Positions 8,309 through 17,057 of a stretch of DNA of 64,000 nucleotides are shown in pieces. A program made the position numbers and the translations under genes. The notes beneath the pieces are model-generated. The model did no database searches, was not told where the DNA came from, and worked only from the letters and a program-made list of their open reading frames with translations. The DNA comes from Acinetobacter colistiniresistens (GTDB lineage: Bacteria; Pseudomonadota; Gammaproteobacteria; Pseudomonadales; Moraxellaceae): contig NZ_CP102099.1 in assembly GCF_024582815.1 (NCBI RefSeq), positions 1,674,001-1,738,000 on the forward strand, written 5' to 3'. Each line of letters opens with the position of its first letter. Within the stretch, counting starts at the first letter, position 1.

Positions 8309-8710
8309 ATGAATGATTATCTGGATATCACGGCATCGGAATTATTAAGAGAGTTGGATCATTTTTTTCTGATAGATACCCATGACGGTGCGCAAACAGG
8401 CTTTTGGGTCAACGAAAAAGCATTGACTGATAAACATTATTGGATGGATGGGAATTATAAAGTTGAAATTCTCAGGTCATTGCAACCATCACATCAATAT
8501 GCTCCCCATGACTATAAAATCACTCGTTTGGCTTTGGGTGAGAATGATACGAATGTCGTGTTATTGGACTATGATGGGGTGCATAAAAGAATCCAGACTT
8601 TTCGTCGAGGAGAGTGGGTGAATCGTTTGAATAAGTATTTTTATCAGAAAGAGCGTCATTATTTACAGCAGCTCGCCGATCATCCGAACTTTCAGTCAAT
8701 TCAGTATTAA
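8309..8710 (+). CDS. Hypothetical 133-residue protein
   Basis: I do not recognise this protein. It is soluble, charged and aromatic-rich, with repeated Asp/His-containing segments (LDHFFLIDTHDGAQTGF, SHQYAPHDYKI) and no signal peptide or membrane helix. ATG 8309 has a weak GAGGC stretch before it. It lies directly upstream of pgaB, at the position where pgaA sits in other Acinetobacter pga operons, but it has no resemblance to PgaA and is separated from pgaB by about 255 bases. Confidence 0.62.
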   Translation: MNDYLDITASELLRELDHFFLIDTHDGAQTGFWVNEKALTDKHYWMDGNYKVEILRSLQPSHQYAPHDYKITRLALGENDTNVVLLDYDGVHKRIQTFRRGEWVNRLNKYFYQKERHYLQQLADHPNFQSIQY

Positions 8711-8965
8711 ATAGATAACTGTCTTAGTTTGCCTCTAATCTTGATCAAATAGATTTGAGGCTGTTCTTCTCGTTAAAATATATTCAGTTAAAGTGTGATT
8801 GATTTCATAAAAAATATATTTAAGTTTATTTTCAGTTTTTAAAATTATAAATACAATCCTTAGTTCTTGCTGACCATTCAAAAATATCTTATCAGTCCAT
8901 TAAACTGTAAGATGATAAAGGCATGATCTGCGATCATTGAATTCCAATTTTGAGACGATATCTCT

Positions 8966-10963
8966 ATGACAACACGTTTCGTGTCTCCGACCTTAAAAGT
9001 TTTTCTTGGTCTCGTATTTGGAGTAGTTGCCTGCTCCACAACTGTTGCGGCGAATTCGCAAATTGATGCAACCACATTAACCGTCATTGGATATCATGAA
9101 ATCACGGATCGAAAAGATGCCTTGATCCCAAGTTACGCGGTTACAGCAAAACAGTTTGATGAGCATATTGATTGGTTGCAAAAGAATGGTTATCACTTTA
9201 TCAATGTGGATCAACTAATCAAGGCTCACCAAGGTAAATATAAGTTGCCAACTAAGCCCGTGTTATTGACAGTGGATGATGGTTATCAGTCTTTTTATCA
9301 AAATGCTTATCCGGTTATTCGGGCGAAAAAGATCCCTGTGGTTTTGGCTGTGGTTGGTTCGTGGCTGGAACCCAAAGCAGGACAGAAAGTCGATTTTGGT
9401 GGCGAACTGATTGAGCGAAATAAAATTCTGAGTTGGGATGAGCTTAAGGAAATGCAAGGCAGTGGTCTGGTTGAAATCGCCAGCCATAGTTATCATTTAC
9501 ATCAAGGGGTAAATGGTAATCCGCAGGGAAATTCAGAGCCTGCTGCGATCACCCGTATTTATGATCCTAAAACCAAGAGTTATGAAAGTGATGCCGCTTA
9601 TCAGGCACGAGTTTTCAAGGATCTTAAAAAAAATAATGAGTTATTAAAGTCACATGGTTTACGCTCACCACGTGTGATGGTTTGGCCGTATGGTCGCTAT
9701 AATATGCAGCTGGTGCAGATATCTAAACAGTTAGGGATGCCGATTACCATTACTTTGGATGATGGGGCAGACCATGCCAAGCAATCGCTGCAAAATATGA
9801 GTCGTATCTTAATTCAAGGGAATATGTCGACCAGTACCTTGGCACAAGAGATTAAAAATCGGGAATTGAATCTAAATGACAATAATCGACCGCAAAAAAT
9901 CATGCATGTCGATTTAGATTATATCTATGACCCAGATGCCAAACAGCAAGAACGTAATCTAGATCATTTAATTGATCGTATTAATGGTATGGGGGTGAAT
10001 ACTGTTTATTTGCAAGCCTTCTCCGATCCTGATGCCAATGGTTCTGCAGATATGGTTTACTTCCCAAATCGCCATATTCCAATGCGTGCAGACTTATTTA
10101 ACCGTGTCGCTTGGCAGATTCAGACACGGACACCTGTACAGCGTTTATATGCCTGGATGCCGCTGTTGGCATGGGAACTACCAAAATCGGATCCTGTATC
10201 AAAAGATTTGGTCGAAACTCAGCAGGCTAAAGCAGGTGAGCATCTGAATATGGGCTATATTCGTCTCAGCCCATTCTCGCCAGAAGCGCGTCAAACCATT
10301 AAAGAGATTTATCAGGACTTAGCGAAATCGACACCATTCGATGGTTTGTTGTTCCATGATGATGTGACATTGTCCGATTATGAAGATGCGAGTCCAGAAG
10401 CCTTGGCGGCCTATGCAAAACAAGGTTTACCAACAGATTTAGCTAAGATTCGTGACAACGATGCAGATTTACAGAAATGGACAGCATATAAAACTCGTTA
10501 TCTAGATGACTTTGCGATGGAGCTTGCAGCGGAGGTGCGTCAATATCAACCTTTCCTTGTGACAGCTCGTAATCTGTATGCACAGGTGGCTTTAAATGCC
10601 TATGCTGAAAACTGGTATGCTCAATCTTTGGAGCAATCCTTAAATCGTTATGATTTTACTGCAATTATGGCAATGCCATATATGGAAAAATCGGATAATC
10701 CAACCAAGTTTTATACGGATATTCTCAATCGTGTGAAGCAATATCCGAACGGCATTAAAAAGACCGTGATGGAGTTGCAGGCAGTAAACTGGCGTAATGA
10801 TCAAAAAGTTCCATCTGAAGAAATGGCAGCGACGATCAAGTCTTTATATGAGCAGGGTGCAATGCATGTGGCGTATTATCCAGATGATCCGATCAAAGGA
10901 CATCCAGATGTCGAAACCATGCATAAGGCTTTTAGTCTAAAATCATCTCAATTAGTACCATAG
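8966..10963 (+). CDS. pgaB: Poly-N-acetylglucosamine deacetylase PgaB
   Basis: A 665-residue two-domain periplasmic enzyme that partly de-N-acetylates poly-beta-1,6-GlcNAc so it can be exported. A signal peptide with a possible lipobox (VVAC, cysteine 23) is followed by a polysaccharide deacetylase domain with the metal/catalytic motifs LTVDDG (Asp104, Asp105) and SHSYHLH (His174, His179), equivalent in spacing to the E. coli metal ligands. The C-terminal half, from about residue 310, is the PgaB glycoside-hydrolase-like domain (MHVDLDYIYDPD, LLFHDD). pgaC starts 13 bases later. The usual outer membrane porin gene pgaA is not upstream. Confidence 0.94.
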   Translation: MTTRFVSPTLKVFLGLVFGVVACSTTVAANSQIDATTLTVIGYHEITDRKDALIPSYAVTAKQFDEHIDWLQKNGYHFINVDQLIKAHQGKYKLPTKPVLLTVDDGYQSFYQNAYPVIRAKKIPVVLAVVGSWLEPKAGQKVDFGGELIERNKILSWDELKEMQGSGLVEIASHSYHLHQGVNGNPQGNSEPAAITRIYDPKTKSYESDAAYQARVFKDLKKNNELLKSHGLRSPRVMVWPYGRYNMQLVQISKQLGMPITITLDDGADHAKQSLQNMSRILIQGNMSTSTLAQEIKNRELNLNDNNRPQKIMHVDLDYIYDPDAKQQERNLDHLIDRINGMGVNTVYLQAFSDPDANGSADMVYFPNRHIPMRADLFNRVAWQIQTRTPVQRLYAWMPLLAWELPKSDPVSKDLVETQQAKAGEHLNMGYIRLSPFSPEARQTIKEIYQDLAKSTPFDGLLFHDDVTLSDYEDASPEALAAYAKQGLPTDLAKIRDNDADLQKWTAYKTRYLDDFAMELAAEVRQYQPFLVTARNLYAQVALNAYAENWYAQSLEQSLNRYDFTAIMAMPYMEKSDNPTKFYTDILNRVKQYPNGIKKTVMELQAVNWRNDQKVPSEEMAATIKSLYEQGAMHVAYYPDDPIKGHPDVETMHKAFSLKSSQLVP

Positions 10964-10976
10964 TCGAGTAATGTAG

Positions 10977-12233
10977 ATGAGTTGGATTGCTTTATTGTGG
11001 TCATACGCCATTAAGTTTGTTTTTTACTATCCATTATTTATGTCGTATTTATGGATGGTCGGGGCAATCATTTTTTATTGGAAAGAGCGCCAAGATCCAC
11101 CATATCAGCAACCTGCCGCTTTGCCTGAATATCCGAAAGTTGCGGTATTGGTACCGTGTTTTAATGAAGGTGATAATGCAGAGGAAACCATTAGTCATGC
11201 ACTTAAGCTGGATTATCCAAATTTTGAAGTGATTGCGATTAATGATGGCAGTTCTGACAATACTGGTGAGGTGCTAGATCGCTTGGCTACTCAATATGAA
11301 AAATTACGAGTCGTTCATTTGGCGCAAAACCAGGGTAAGGCGATGGGACTACAAGCGGGTAGCTTGATGACCGATGCTGAATTTTTGATTGGAATTGATG
11401 GGGATGCGTTACTGGATCCCTATGCGGCTAAATGGATGATGCGCCACTTCTTGGAAGACCCAACAGTCGCGGCAGTCACGGGTAATCCACGTATCCGTAC
11501 GCGTTCGACCCTATTGGGGCGAATACAGGTTGGGGAGTTTTCTTCAATTGTCGGCATGATTAAGCGTGCTCAGCGAACCTTTGGTCGTCTATTTACAGTT
11601 TCTGGTGTAATTACGGCCTTCCGTAAAAGCGCCGTGCATCAGGTCGATTATTGGTCGCCGAATATGCTGACTGAAGACATTGATATTACCTGGAAACTAC
11701 AGCGTGCAGGTTGGGATGTACGCTTTGAACCAAATGCCTTGGTGTGGATCTTAATGCCAGAAACCTTAAATGGTTTGTGGAAACAGCGCTTGCGCTGGGC
11801 TATGGGTGGGGCACAGGTACTGATCAAGAATATTGACGTTTTCCTCAAGCCCAAGCTTAATTTTTTATGGCCATTGATGTTTGAGTTATGTTTAACACTC
11901 GTTTGGTCATATTTAATGCTTATAATGGCCGTGATCTGGTTACTGCATTTTATCTTTGCGATTCCAGCTCTGGCTGTGGTGAGTTCACCATTTTTACCAT
12001 ATGGTAGTGGAATTTTATTAGGTGCGACCTGTTTAATTCAGTTTGCTTTAAGCAAATGGATGGATAGTCGTTATGAACCAAACCTTGGAAAAAATTATTA
12101 TTGGATGATTTGGTATCCTTTTGTGTTTTGGTTGATCACGATTACTGCTACAATCGTCGCCTTTCCAAAGGTACTGTTGCGTAATGATGGGAAGCGTGCC
12201 CGTTGGATTAGCCCAGATCGTGGAATTCGTTGA
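10977..12233 (+). CDS. pgaC: Poly-N-acetylglucosamine synthase PgaC
   Basis: A 418-residue processive family 2 glycosyltransferase of the inner membrane that polymerises UDP-GlcNAc into poly-beta-1,6-GlcNAc with PgaD. Two N-terminal membrane segments precede the catalytic domain with VLVPCFNEGDN, AINDGSSDNTG, IDGDALLDP, the TED motif (MLTEDIDITWKLQ) and the QRLRW processivity motif; several membrane segments close the protein. It is the second gene of pgaBCD and the spacing to both neighbours (13 and 32 bases) fits one transcript. Confidence 0.94.
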   Translation: MSWIALLWSYAIKFVFYYPLFMSYLWMVGAIIFYWKERQDPPYQQPAALPEYPKVAVLVPCFNEGDNAEETISHALKLDYPNFEVIAINDGSSDNTGEVLDRLATQYEKLRVVHLAQNQGKAMGLQAGSLMTDAEFLIGIDGDALLDPYAAKWMMRHFLEDPTVAAVTGNPRIRTRSTLLGRIQVGEFSSIVGMIKRAQRTFGRLFTVSGVITAFRKSAVHQVDYWSPNMLTEDIDITWKLQRAGWDVRFEPNALVWILMPETLNGLWKQRLRWAMGGAQVLIKNIDVFLKPKLNFLWPLMFELCLTLVWSYLMLIMAVIWLLHFIFAIPALAVVSSPFLPYGSGILLGATCLIQFALSKWMDSRYEPNLGKNYYWMIWYPFVFWLITITATIVAFPKVLLRNDGKRARWISPDRGIR

Positions 12234-12265
12234 GTCTAAAGATTTATTTTGCTGAGTAAAAAGCA

Positions 12266-12682
12266 ATGAAAGCAGACAGTTTGATTATTGATGTACGTCG
12301 CCAGTTGCCATGGCATAAACGTTATTTTTCAACGACAACAACCGCAATGATGTGGGCGGGGTGGTTGCTGTTGTGGCGTCCATTTATTTTGGTGTGGGTG
12401 TTGGTTGAGTTACAAAAAACGCATATCGCACAGCGTTTAATGACGGCCTTTGGTGATGGGATTGAGCATGGTGTTACAGCACTATTTATGTGTGCAATTG
12501 CATTATTATTATGGAGCTTTTTGCCTTCAAAACGTATACACCAAAAGCATGCGGTAGAAAAGACCTTGCCAGATTATGCACGTTATTTTGAATTGCCTGA
12601 GCAAGAGATTCAGGTAGGGCGTCAGCAGAAAGTCAGCATCGTGCATCATGATGAGAATGGTAAGATTATTCGCGTAGAATAA
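12266..12682 (+). CDS. pgaD: PgaD, poly-GlcNAc synthase subunit
   Basis: A 138-residue protein with two membrane segments (about residues 25-50 and 70-88) and a polar C-terminus, the architecture of PgaD. In E. coli PgaD binds PgaC and its stability depends on c-di-GMP. The sequence is poorly conserved between species, so the call leans on topology and on the position directly after pgaC. A terminator ends the operon. Confidence 0.85.
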   Translation: MKADSLIIDVRRQLPWHKRYFSTTTTAMMWAGWLLLWRPFILVWVLVELQKTHIAQRLMTAFGDGIEHGVTALFMCAIALLLWSFLPSKRIHQKHAVEKTLPDYARYFELPEQEIQVGRQQKVSIVHHDENGKIIRVE

Positions 12683-12710
12683 GTTGACTGATTAAAATCA
12701 AAAATATCGA

Positions 12711-12741
12711 ATGCCTTAATATTTTTATTAAGGCATTTTTT
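12711..12741 (+). terminator. Terminator of pgaBCD
   Basis: ATGCCTTAAT / ATTAAGGCAT form a perfect 10-bp stem with a 6-base loop and a T-run directly after pgaD. Confidence 0.8.
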
Positions 12742-12753
12742 ATGCAAGATTAT

Positions 12754-12909
12754 TAAATTTTAGGCATAAAAAAACCAGCTTACGCTGGATTTTTATTTGC
12801 ACCATATTTCACTAGCTGAAACATGGTGCCCGAGGCCAGACTCGAACTGGCACGCTTTGTGGGCGGGGGATTTTAAATCCCCTGTGTCTACCGATTTCAC
12901 CACTCGGGC
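12754..12909. repeat. Direct repeat copy 1 (tRNA-Leu plus terminator)
   Basis: These 156 bases recur at 14939-15094 with four mismatches, all outside the tRNA. The unit covers a tRNA-Leu gene and its terminator (CCAGC/GCTGG hairpin with T-run on the minus strand). The two copies bracket the phosphatase gene. Confidence 0.92.
12824..12909 (-). tRNA. tRNA-Leu (anticodon TAA), copy 1
   Basis: On the minus strand an 86-base gene with encoded CCA: acceptor arms GCCCGAG/CTCGGGC, long class II variable arm, T arm GTTCGAGTC, and anticodon loop TTTAAAA giving TAA, which reads UUA. It has its own promoter at 12919-12947 and a terminator hairpin (about 12770-12790). Sequence is identical to copy 2. Confidence 0.95.
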
Positions 12910-12918
12910 ATGTGCGCA

Positions 12919-12947
12919 ATAATAGAGGACACATTAAAGCTTGGCAA
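12919..12947 (-). promoter_or_regulatory. Promoter of tRNA-Leu copy 1
   Basis: On the minus strand TTGCCA (12942-12947), a 17-base spacer and TATTAT (12919-12924) lie ten bases before the tRNA, close to ideal for sigma-70. Confidence 0.75.
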
Positions 12948-13012
12948 GAGTAAAACAGACGATTTGCTTTCTTTTCAATCAATTCATGTGTTTATCTGAT
13001 GAAAATTAAGCA

Positions 13013-13067
13013 CTGTCATATAACTTTCATGATTCTTTCATCAAACTGAGATCAAAGTTTCATCTAC
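13013..13067 (+). promoter_or_regulatory. Extended Pho box array
   Basis: Five consecutive 11-base units match the PhoB half-site CTGTCAT plus four AT-rich bases: CTGTCATATAA, CTTTCATGATT, CTTTCATCAAA, CTGAGATCAAA, GTTTCATCTAC. The first 18 bases fit the Pho box consensus at all but one or two positions. The array ends about 55 bases before the phosphatase start, which indicates induction by PhoB in phosphate starvation. Confidence 0.85.
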
Positions 13068-13122
13068 GCGAGTTAATTTAAGTCATTTATTTATAGTGAT
13101 AAAAGTTAAGGTAGCTATCCAA

Positions 13123-14883
13123 ATGACAGCAAAAATTTCACGACGGGAACTCATTCAAAAAAGTCTATTCGGTTTCGGGGCATTATCTTTATCTGCGGGA
13201 TTTACCGGTTGTAATGACAGTTCGGATAAAGAAACAGCAGTATTACAAGTGAACTTTGAACACGGAGTGGCTAGTGGGGATCCTTTGCAAGATCGAGTGA
13301 TCTTATGGACACGTTTAACACCAAGTGACAGTAGTGCGCGTTTACAAGTGACTTGGGAAATTGCGCTAGACTCGCAATTCAAGCAAATTATTAAAACTGA
13401 TAAAGTCACGACTACAGCAGCCCAAGATTTTACTGTGAAAGTAGATGCGACAGGTTTAAAACCAGATCAAAGTTATTTCTATCGCTTTAGCTTTGGCGAT
13501 AAGTTTTCACCGATTGGACAAACCAAGACCTTACCAACCAGTACCTCAAAGGTAAGTTTTGCGGTATGTTCATGTTCCAACTATCCAGCAGGCTATTTCT
13601 ATGTGTATCGTGAAATGGCCAAGCAAAATGTTGATGTGGTTATTCATCTGGGGGACTATATTTATGAATATGGTGCAGATGGCTATGCAGCAGAAGATGC
13701 AGCGAAATTGGGGCGGACACTTGCAGCAGACAATAATAAGGAAATCATCAAACTAGAGGATTATCGCAAACGTTATGCGCTGTATCGTAAAGACAAAGAT
13801 TTACAGGCACTACATCATCGTCACCCATTTATTGTGATTTGGGATGATCATGAACTTGCGAACGATGCCTGGCGCGATGGGGCTGAAAACCATCAGCCAA
13901 ACGAAGGGCCATTCCTTGATCGTAAGCTCGCGGCTTTACAGGCTTATTTTGAATGGATGCCAATCCGTCCTGTGGATGAACAACACACCAAGATTTATCG
14001 CCAATTCGATTTCGGTAATCTGGTTCAATTGACCATGCTGGATACCCGTATTATTGCACGTGATGAACAGTTGGACTATGCCAATTATATGACGACGAAT
14101 GGTTTGGATATTGCAAAATTCCAAGCAGATTTGACCAACCCAGCACGTACTCTAATGGGCTATACCCAACGTGACTGGTTAATTGGTAAGTTACAGCAGT
14201 CAAATGCAGCATGGAATGTACTCGGTCAGCAGATTCTGATGACCAAGATGTTGGTTCCAGCGGAATTACTACTGGCTTTGGCTGAAATTACTGCAGGTAA
14301 TCCGAGTGTGGACACCTTAAATAAAATGAATGCGCAAATTACTGAATTGGTGACTTTAAAGATTCGCCTGCAAAAAGGTGATCCAACTTTAACAGCACAA
14401 GAAAAAGCGCGTGTATTAACTGTTGCACCTTATAATCTGGATGCGTGGGATGGCTATTTTGCTGAGCGTGAGATTGTGTATGGTGCTTTGGCACAATTAA
14501 AGAAAAAGGTGGTGGTGCTGGCGGGGGATACTCATAATGCTTGGTCGTCAAACTTATACAGCAAAGATGGGGCATTTGTTGGGGTGGAGTTGGCAACCAG
14601 TTCAGTGTCTTCACCAGGTCTGGAAAAGTATTTAAATATTCCACTTGCACAATTACAGCAGTTTGAATTTGCATTCACGACCTTGATTGATGAGTTGAAT
14701 TACTGCAACTTAAATCAGAGAGGCTATTTGATTGTTCAATTTGATACTGCACAAGTGCAATCACAATGGATTTATGTCGATTCGATCAAAAAACCTGAAT
14801 ATGTGATTGATACAACCCGTGGTTATCAGTTGGTTTTAGATAAAAACTTACTGCCAGTAAAAACAGGGCAGCAAGTGGCTTAA
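13123..14883 (+). CDS. phoD: PhoD-type alkaline phosphatase, Tat-exported
   Basis: A 586-residue metallophosphatase of the PhoD family that releases phosphate from phosphomono- or diesters outside the cytoplasm. A twin-arginine signal (SRRELIQK, residues 6-13) leads into a hydrophobic stretch ending FTGC, so it may also be a lipoprotein (Cys30). Active-site motifs are FEHGVASGDPL near the N-terminus, HLGDYIYEYG, WDDHE and LAGDTHNAW. ATG 13123 is chosen over GTG 13096 because it places the Tat motif correctly and has AAGG upstream. It lies behind a five-unit Pho box and between two copies of tRNA-Leu, which suggests insertion into a tRNA operon. Confidence 0.92.
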   Translation: MTAKISRRELIQKSLFGFGALSLSAGFTGCNDSSDKETAVLQVNFEHGVASGDPLQDRVILWTRLTPSDSSARLQVTWEIALDSQFKQIIKTDKVTTTAAQDFTVKVDATGLKPDQSYFYRFSFGDKFSPIGQTKTLPTSTSKVSFAVCSCSNYPAGYFYVYREMAKQNVDVVIHLGDYIYEYGADGYAAEDAAKLGRTLAADNNKEIIKLEDYRKRYALYRKDKDLQALHHRHPFIVIWDDHELANDAWRDGAENHQPNEGPFLDRKLAALQAYFEWMPIRPVDEQHTKIYRQFDFGNLVQLTMLDTRIIARDEQLDYANYMTTNGLDIAKFQADLTNPARTLMGYTQRDWLIGKLQQSNAAWNVLGQQILMTKMLVPAELLLALAEITAGNPSVDTLNKMNAQITELVTLKIRLQKGDPTLTAQEKARVLTVAPYNLDAWDGYFAEREIVYGALAQLKKKVVVLAGDTHNAWSSNLYSKDGAFVGVELATSSVSSPGLEKYLNIPLAQLQQFEFAFTTLIDELNYCNLNQRGYLIVQFDTAQVQSQWIYVDSIKKPEYVIDTTRGYQLVLDKNLLPVKTGQQVA

Positions 14884-14938
14884 AGTTAAAAAAGCGAGGG
14901 AAGGCCAAGTCAATGTACTTGGCTTTTTTATTCTGAGC

Positions 14939-15094
14939 TAAATTTTAGGCATAAAAAAACCAGCCTGCGCTGGATTTTTATTTGCACCATATTTCAGTAG
15001 CTGAAAGATGGTGCCCGAGGCCAGACTCGAACTGGCACGCTTTGTGGGCGGGGGATTTTAAATCCCCTGTGTCTACCGATTTCACCACTCGGGC
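14939..15094. repeat. Direct repeat copy 2 (tRNA-Leu plus terminator)
   Basis: Second copy of the 156-base unit at 12754-12909, 2185 bases away, in the same orientation. This copy keeps the tRNA-Cys gene upstream of tRNA-Leu, so it probably represents the original operon end. Confidence 0.92.
15009..15094 (-). tRNA. tRNA-Leu (anticodon TAA), copy 2
   Basis: Identical to copy 1 at 12824-12909, with encoded CCA. It is transcribed after tRNA-Cys from the promoter at 15194-15221 and ended by the CCAGC/GCTGG hairpin at about 14957-14975. Confidence 0.95.
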
Positions 15095-15101
15095 TTTACC
15101 A

Positions 15102-15177
15102 ATGGAGGCGGAGGTCGGAATCGAACCGGCGTACACGGAGTTGCAGTCCGCTGCATGACCACTCTGCCACCCCGCCA
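15102..15177 (-). tRNA. tRNA-Cys (anticodon GCA)
   Basis: Minus-strand gene with acceptor arms GGCGGGG/CCTCCGCC region, D arm with GTGGTCATGCAGC, anticodon loop CTGCAAC giving GCA, T arm GGTTCGATTCC and encoded CCA. It lies eight bases before tRNA-Leu copy 2 in the same operon. The end coordinates may be off by one or two bases. Confidence 0.92.
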
Positions 15178-15193
15178 TCTCTTGGTGATGCAC

Positions 15194-15221
15194 ATATTAG
15201 CAATCTTTAAAAAAAAAACAA
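15194..15221 (-). promoter_or_regulatory. Promoter of tRNA-Cys/tRNA-Leu
   Basis: On the minus strand TTGTTT (15216-15221), 16 bases and TAATAT (15194-15199) lie upstream of tRNA-Cys. Confidence 0.6.
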
Positions 15222-15328
15222 TAGTGTTTTTCGCGAATATGCACATAAAAACAACATCTAAAAGAATATTGCTCAAATTATCATGTATTATTTACGCAAT
15301 TGATTCATACCCACTTTGGAGATGCGCT

Positions 15329-16177
15329 GTGGCATTGGTTTTAGACGGTCGTGCATTAGCAAAACAAATTGAAACGGATTTGTTGGTACGTGTAGAAGCT
15401 TTAAAAGCAAAATCGGGGCGTACCCCTATCTTGGCAACGATCTTGGTGGGTGATGACGGTGCATCTGCAACGTATGTGCGTATGAAAGGTAATGCGTGTC
15501 GTCGTGTTGGCATGGATTCGCTGAAAGTTGAGTTGCCAAAAGAAACTACAACTGAGCAGTTATTGGCTGAAATTGAAAAATTAAATGCCAATCCAGATGT
15601 GCATGGCATTTTGCTGCAACATCCAGTGCCTGAACAAATTGATGAAAGAGCATGTTTTGATGCGATTGCACTGGAAAAAGATGTAGATGGTGTGACTTGT
15701 TTAGGTTTTGGTCGTATGGCGATGGGCGAAGCTGCTTATGGCTCTGCAACGCCAGCAGGTATTATGACCATCTTGCAAGAAAACAAGATTGAAATTGCAG
15801 GTAAGCATGCTGTTGTTGTGGGTCGTTCAGCAATTCTGGGTAAACCGATGGCGATGATGTTGTTGCAAGCCAATGCAACCGTCACGATTTGCCATTCACG
15901 GACTAAAAACCTTGCTGATTTCGTAAAACAAGCTGATATCATTGTTGGCGCAGTGGGTAAGGCTGAATTGATTCAAAAAGACTGGATCAAGCAAGGTGCG
16001 GTTGTGGTTGATGCAGGTTTCCATCCACGTGATGGCGGTGGCGTTGGTGATATCCAATTAGTTGGTATCGAAGCGGTTGCTTCTGCTTATACGCCTGTTC
16101 CAGGCGGTGTAGGTCCAATGACGATCACCACCTTGATTCGTCAAACTGTAGAAGCTGCTGAAAAAGCATTAGCGTAA
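15329..16177 (+). CDS. folD: Methylenetetrahydrofolate dehydrogenase/cyclohydrolase FolD
   Basis: A 282-residue bifunctional cytoplasmic enzyme that converts 5,10-methylene-THF to 10-formyl-THF through methenyl-THF using NADP. The catalytic half has the [14 protein letters not shown] segment with the lysine, the [14 protein letters not shown] motif and DKDVDG-like [11 protein letters not shown]; the Rossmann half has [14 protein letters not shown] and the C-terminal [18 protein letters not shown] start at 15329 is chosen because TGGAG stands seven bases before it and [11 protein letters not shown] is the family N-terminus; an earlier in-frame ATG would run through the tRNA promoter. Confidence 0.96.
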   Translation: MALVLDGRALAKQIETDLLVRVEALKAKSGRTPILATILVGDDGASATYVRMKGNACRRVGMDSLKVELPKETTTEQLLAEIEKLNANPDVHGILLQHPVPEQIDERACFDAIALEKDVDGVTCLGFGRMAMGEAAYGSATPAGIMTILQENKIEIAGKHAVVVGRSAILGKPMAMMLLQANATVTICHSRTKNLADFVKQADIIVGAVGKAELIQKDWIKQGAVVVDAGFHPRDGGGVGDIQLVGIEAVASAYTPVPGGVGPMTITTLIRQTVEAAEKALA

Positions 16178-16187
16178 AATGATTAAT

Positions 16188-16212
16188 AACCCCTCGCGAA
16201 GAGGGGTTTTTT
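16188..16212 (+). terminator. Terminator of folD
   Basis: AACCCCTC / GAGGGGTT stem with a 5-base loop and a T-run 11 bases after folD. Confidence 0.85.
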
Positions 16213-16226
16213 AGAACTAAACAAAT

Positions 16227-16895
16227 ATGAGCTGTACTTTTCAATTTGCAAAAGCACCTGAGCAATTGCTTAAAGCATTGCATGAGGTGATTCCAAACAC
16301 CGATTTGCTGGCGCAACAGTTACCTGAAACGCCGATTTCACTCTGGTTGATTCCACCTGTCTTCCCAACCGATCGCTTGGATGATGAAGTCATTCGAAGA
16401 ATCTGGAATGAAACGCCATACTGGATCTTTTGCTGGGCCTCAGGTTTGGCGATGGCACAATGGCTGTTGGCAGAACCGCATCATGTTAAAGATAAAGTGG
16501 TGCTGGATTTTGGGGCGGGTTCTGGTGTGGTGGCAATTGCCGCAAAAATGGCGGGTGCCAATCGGGTGATTTGCTGTGATATTGATCCAGTCAGTCTTGC
16601 ATCATGTCGTGAAAATGCCTTGTTAAACGATGTTGAACTTGAATATCTGGATGATTTGTATCAGTCCGAGCCAGTCGATGTGTTATTGGCGGCAGATGTA
16701 CTATATGACCAGTCCAATCGTTTCTTTCTTGATGAGTTTTTAAAGTTTTCACCTGAGGTATGGGTGGCGGATAGCCGTGTCAAAAACTTTAGTCATCCAC
16801 AATATCTCAAAATTGATGAGCGTAGTGCAACGACTTGGCCTGATTTGGATGAAGCCAAAGAGTTCCGAAATGTCAGTTTTTATCGGACTAAATAA
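16227..16895 (+). CDS. Class I SAM-dependent methyltransferase
   Basis: A 222-residue cytoplasmic methyltransferase resembling the ETFB-lysine/nicotinamide N-methyltransferase-like group. The SAM-binding motif I is VVLDFGAGSGVVAIAAKMAG near residue 92, followed by the acidic CCDIDP loop and VLLAADVLYD as motif IV. A conserved PYWIFCWASGLAMAQWLL segment precedes motif I. The substrate is most likely a protein lysine, but this rests on family resemblance only. ATG at 16227 lies 15 bases after the folD terminator. Confidence 0.84.
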   Translation: MSCTFQFAKAPEQLLKALHEVIPNTDLLAQQLPETPISLWLIPPVFPTDRLDDEVIRRIWNETPYWIFCWASGLAMAQWLLAEPHHVKDKVVLDFGAGSGVVAIAAKMAGANRVICCDIDPVSLASCRENALLNDVELEYLDDLYQSEPVDVLLAADVLYDQSNRFFLDEFLKFSPEVWVADSRVKNFSHPQYLKIDERSATTWPDLDEAKEFRNVSFYRTK

Positions 16896-17057
16896 ACCAC
16901 GTCCAACCAATGAGCAAGATGAAAATCGCTGGGTGAAGCAATAAAAATCTTAACAAAACAGTCTGAAACACCATGTTAAAACATTGAGTGAAAGAGCGAC
17001 ACGATAAGTTTCAACTTTATTGAGTGAATCAACGGCGAAAAGCAAAAGGAGCATGAT

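Noticed and set aside
8309..8710. The small gene before pgaB as a truncated pgaA
   Set aside because: It has no signal peptide, no TPR-like helices and no aromatic beta-barrel strands.
12824..15094. The tRNA-Leu repeats as attachment sites of an integrated phage or island
   Set aside because: No integrase, phage or conjugation gene lies between the copies, and the repeat covers the whole tRNA and its terminator instead of only the 3' end, which is the usual attachment core. Simple segment duplication is more economical.
14978..15276. Minus-strand open frames across the tRNA cluster
   Set aside because: They translate tRNA-Leu and tRNA-Cys sequence; the cloverleaf signatures explain the region completely.
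15155..15328. Longer in-frame start for folD adding about 58 residues
   Set aside because: The extension overlaps the minus-strand tRNA-Cys gene and its promoter, and encodes a Lys/Ile-rich segment unlike FolD. The GTG at 15329 has a good ribosome binding site and the family N-terminus.
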